This document shows, piece by piece, positions 14,121 through 15,612 of a DNA stretch of 15,612 nt; the stretch's first letter is position 1, and each line of letters opens with the position of its first letter. The translations under genes and the position numbers were made by a program. A model generated the notes under the pieces. The model was not told where the DNA came from. It was given only the letters and a program-made list of their open reading frames with translations, and made no database searches. This stretch comes from Chloroflexota bacterium (lineage in GTDB: Bacteria > Chloroflexota > Dehalococcoidia > UBA2979), in contig VYDC01000084.1 of NCBI GenBank assembly GCA_009843585.1, positions 1 through 15,612 on the forward strand. The letters run 5' to 3'.

Positions 14121-14151
14121 ATTTCCACAACCTGTCGACAGGCGTGGGTAA
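14121..14151. promoter_or_regulatory. Dyad: 12-bp palindrome flanked by inverted DnaA-box-like sites
   Basis: CCTGTCGACAGG (14131-14142) equals its own reverse complement. ATTTCCACA (14121-14129) lies on its left on the plus strand, and CGTGGGTAA (TTACCCACG on the minus strand, 14143-14151) abuts its right; each is 7 of 9 to the DnaA box. The whole is 31 bases and nearly symmetric, about 70 bases upstream of the dnaA start. Confidence 0.45.
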
Positions 14152-14276
14152 CTTGCGAGGTGCTTGCCGTCGAGGATCGCGGCCCCGCCGAGTCCGCATT
14201 CCCCAGCTCACTGTTTCGACCCGACAGTGCGGCCACGAGCCGCGGCTCCCGGGGCGCCCCGCCGCGCGGGACGGCT

Positions 14277-14311
14277 CGTCGACGGCCGGCGGGCCCCGCC
14301 AGCCGGCGACG
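14277..14311. repeat. GC-rich interrupted hairpin
   Basis: CGTCG (14277-14281) pairs with CGACG (14307-14311), and CCGGC (14286-14290) with GCCGG (14302-14306), leaving a 4-base bulge and an 11-base loop. It sits in the dnaA/coaX spacer; role unknown. Confidence 0.3.
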
Positions 14312-14417
14312 TCTGCGGAGCGTAGCTTCCCTCTCTAGGCGGATCAAGACTGTTATGTGGAGAAGGACGACTTTTTCTGGAACGCCGTCGCTGCGGGCCT
14401 TCCGGGCGGAGCGCCCG

Positions 14418-14423
14418 TATACT
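14418..14423 (+). promoter_or_regulatory. -10 element (TATACT) for coaX-coaBC, start codon 7 bases on
   Basis: TATACT (5 of 6) ends 7 bases before GTG 14431, so transcription should begin at or next to that codon. It is the same hexamer as at gyrB. No -35 consensus is visible at the usual distance. Confidence 0.55.
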
Positions 14424-14430
14424 GAGGCTC

Positions 14431-15342
14431 GTGCCCGGCAACCCCGCCGGGCGGCGACCGGAGTGCACCCGGAGCGGGCGCTCACGGAGAGTCGACGTGG
14501 CCCCAGACGCATCATCCGACGGCCTGAACGCGCCCGGCGCGCGCCTGCTCGCGATCGACATCGGCAATACCAGCATCGCGATCGGCGTCTACGCGGGGAA
14601 CGACCTGGAGGCGACGTTTCGCGTCGCCTCCGACCGCGAGAATCTCCCCGACGAGTACGCGATGCTGCTCGCGGGGCTGCTTCGGGGTCGCGGCATCGAG
14701 CCGGAGAGCGTGGACTCCGCCATCCTCTCCTCAACGGTGCCCCCGCTGACGAGCGTCTTCCGCGAGGTGGCCCGCCAGTGTTTCGGCGTCGAGGCGCTGG
14801 TAGTGGGCCCGGGCGTGCGCACCGGGGTGCGCGTGCGCTACGACAATCCGCGCGAGGTCGGACCCGACCGTATCCTGCACGCCGTTGCGGCGCTCGATCG
14901 CTACGACCCGCCCCTCGTCGTCGTCGACTTCGGCACCGCGCTCGTCTTCGACGCGATCTCGCGGGAGGGCGACTATCTCGGCGGGGCGATCGCCCCGGGG
15001 ATCGGCCCCGCGTCCGAGGGTCTCTTCTCTCGCGCCGCGATGCTCTCGCGCGTCTCACTCGAGCGCCCCCCCTCGGTGATCGGCCGCAACACCGTGCACT
15101 CGGTGCAGGCGGGGCTCTACTTCGGCTACGCCGAGATGGTGCGCGGCATGGTGCGGCGTCTGCGCGACGAGCTGGGGGAGGGGGCGACCGTGATCGCGAC
15201 GGGCGGCTACGCCTCCATCATGGAGCAGGAGGCCGGCTGCTTCGACGCCATCGAGGAGCACCTCAACCTGCAGGGGCTCCGGCTCGTCTACGAGGCGAAC
15301 CGCCCGGAGGTCGGCGCCGCGGAGCGGGACCGGGCGCCGTGA
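14431..15342 (+). CDS. coaX: Type III pantothenate kinase CoaX
   Basis: The enzyme phosphorylates pantothenate, the first step of coenzyme A synthesis. Family motifs (numbered from GTG 14431, 303 residues) are AIDIGNTSIAIGVY (41-54) for phosphate binding, REVGPDRILHAVAA (141-154) with the conserved Asp, VVDFGTALVFDAI (164-176), GGAIAPGI (184-191) and IATGG (255-259). The ASKHA fold is complete, and the core has the usual length of about 260. The start is open to doubt: GTG 14431 fits a leaderless transcript but adds an Arg-rich 38-residue lead, whereas GTG 14497 has GGAGAG 5 bases upstream and gives 281 residues. Family members normally start near LLAIDIGNT, favouring the shorter form. Its TGA overlaps the coaBC GTG by four bases, so the next CoA step is coupled. 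Confidence 0.95.
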   Translation: MPGNPAGRRPECTRSGRSRRVDVAPDASSDGLNAPGARLLAIDIGNTSIAIGVYAGNDLEATFRVASDRENLPDEYAMLLAGLLRGRGIEPESVDSAILSSTVPPLTSVFREVARQCFGVEALVVGPGVRTGVRVRYDNPREVGPDRILHAVAALDRYDPPLVVVDFGTALVFDAISREGDYLGGAIAPGIGPASEGLFSRAAMLSRVSLERPPSVIGRNTVHSVQAGLYFGYAEMVRGMVRRLRDELGEGATVIATGGYASIMEQEAGCFDAIEEHLNLQGLRLVYEANRPEVGAAERDRAP

Positions 15343-15612
15343 GCACCGAGCGGACGGGCCCGCTCGCGGGGCGCTGCATCGCGCTCGGCGTCACCGGCTC
15401 GATCGCGAGCTACAAGGCCGCCGAGGTCGCGAGCCGCCTGGTGCAGGACGGCGCCTCGTTCGACGTCGCGATGACGCCGTCGGCGACCGAGTTCATCGCG
15501 CCGCTCACCTTCCGCTCGCTGACCGGCCGCGAGCCCTACGTCGGCATGTTCGCTCCCGACGGCGAGCCGGGGGAGGCGCACGTCGAGCTGGCGAGGCGGG
15601 CCGATCTCATGC
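15339..15612 (+). CDS. coaBC: CoaBC (phosphopantothenoylcysteine decarboxylase/synthetase), 5' part only
   Basis: Ninety-one complete codons are visible before the window ends. They match the N-terminal flavoprotein (CoaC) domain: LGVTGSIASYKAAEVASRL (16-34) for FMN binding, MTPSATEFIAPLTFRSLTGR (45-64), and AHVELARRAD (80-89) with His81 in the place of the catalytic histidine. In most bacteria this domain is fused to the CoaB synthetase, which adds cysteine to phosphopantothenate; the fusion cannot be confirmed here because the C-terminal part lies outside. The start is GTG 15339-15341, overlapping the coaX stop as GTGA. No separate ribosome binding site is obvious, in keeping with translational coupling. 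Confidence 0.92.
   Translation, partial: MSTERTGPLAGRCIALGVTGSIASYKAAEVASRLVQDGASFDVAMTPSATEFIAPLTFRSLTGREPYVGMFAPDGEPGEAHVELARRADLM

Larger units (their letters stand above)
14056..14417. other. dnaA/coaX divergent spacer; candidate oriC or dnaA control region
   Basis: No gene is seen in this stretch. It holds DnaA-box-like sites ATTTCCACA (14121-14129), CGTGGGTAA (14143-14151, minus) and TGTGGAGAA (14356-14364, minus; TTCTCCACA, 8 of 9), a perfect 12-bp palindrome (14131-14142), an inverted repeat CACTGT/ACAGTG (14209-14229), and a GC hairpin (14277-14311). The segments around 14117-14130 and 14341-14380 are the least GC-rich. A weak dnaA promoter (TTGCCC, 16 bases, TAGGGT on the minus strand, near 14092-14119) is possible. 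Confidence 0.4.

Overview
The window is a stretch of bacterial chromosome of very high GC content with densely packed, mostly housekeeping genes. There is no sign of phage, transposon, integron or CRISPR content. The gene set (dnaA, gyrB, obg, nadD, coaX-coaBC, a YchF-like GTPase, xdhC, trmO, a CapA-type lipoprotein), heavy use of GTG starts and Pro/Thr-rich stalks on surface proteins fit a GC-rich Chloroflexota-like lineage. That placement is a judgement from memory of such genomes, not a result of comparison.

Layout. (1) 1-2699, plus strand: the end of a secreted class A beta-lactamase-fold protein on a Pro/Thr stalk, then a CapA-type lipoprotein. Both are envelope proteins. (2) 2807-6072, minus strand: a run in the order trmO > endonuclease III-like glycosylase > ychF-like GTPase > xdhC. 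(3) 6073-6379: a divergent control region with a promoter for each side; the gyrB side appears to carry a 28-codon leader ORF that overlaps the gyrB start. (4) 6380-9494, plus strand: gyrB, an unrecognised ORF whose start looks frameshifted, and a small four-helix membrane protein. (5) 9680-10444, plus strand: a SAM methyltransferase that converges on nadD, the two stop codons sharing one CTAG. (6) 10441-14055, minus strand: dnaA, then obg-nadD. (7) 14056-14430: the dnaA/coaX divergent spacer with DnaA-box-like sites and a dyad. (8) 14431-15612, plus strand: coaX and coaBC overlapping by 4 bases, two coenzyme A biosynthesis steps; coaBC runs off the window.

The replication genes dnaA and gyrB lie about 4.3 kb apart, and DnaA-box-like sequences flank dnaA on both sides, so the chromosome origin may be here. 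dnaN and recF are not in the window.

The most interesting signal is a repeated promoter architecture. At xdhC, trmO, the methyltransferase, coaX and the gyrB leader ORF, a TAnnnT -10 hexamer lies 6-8 bases before an ATG/GTG start, with no recognisable -35. That spacing puts the transcription start on or next to the start codon, so these mRNAs would be leaderless. At gyrB this gives a leaderless leader peptide whose stop overlaps the gyrB start (ATGA), with a perfect 18-base palindrome inside it.
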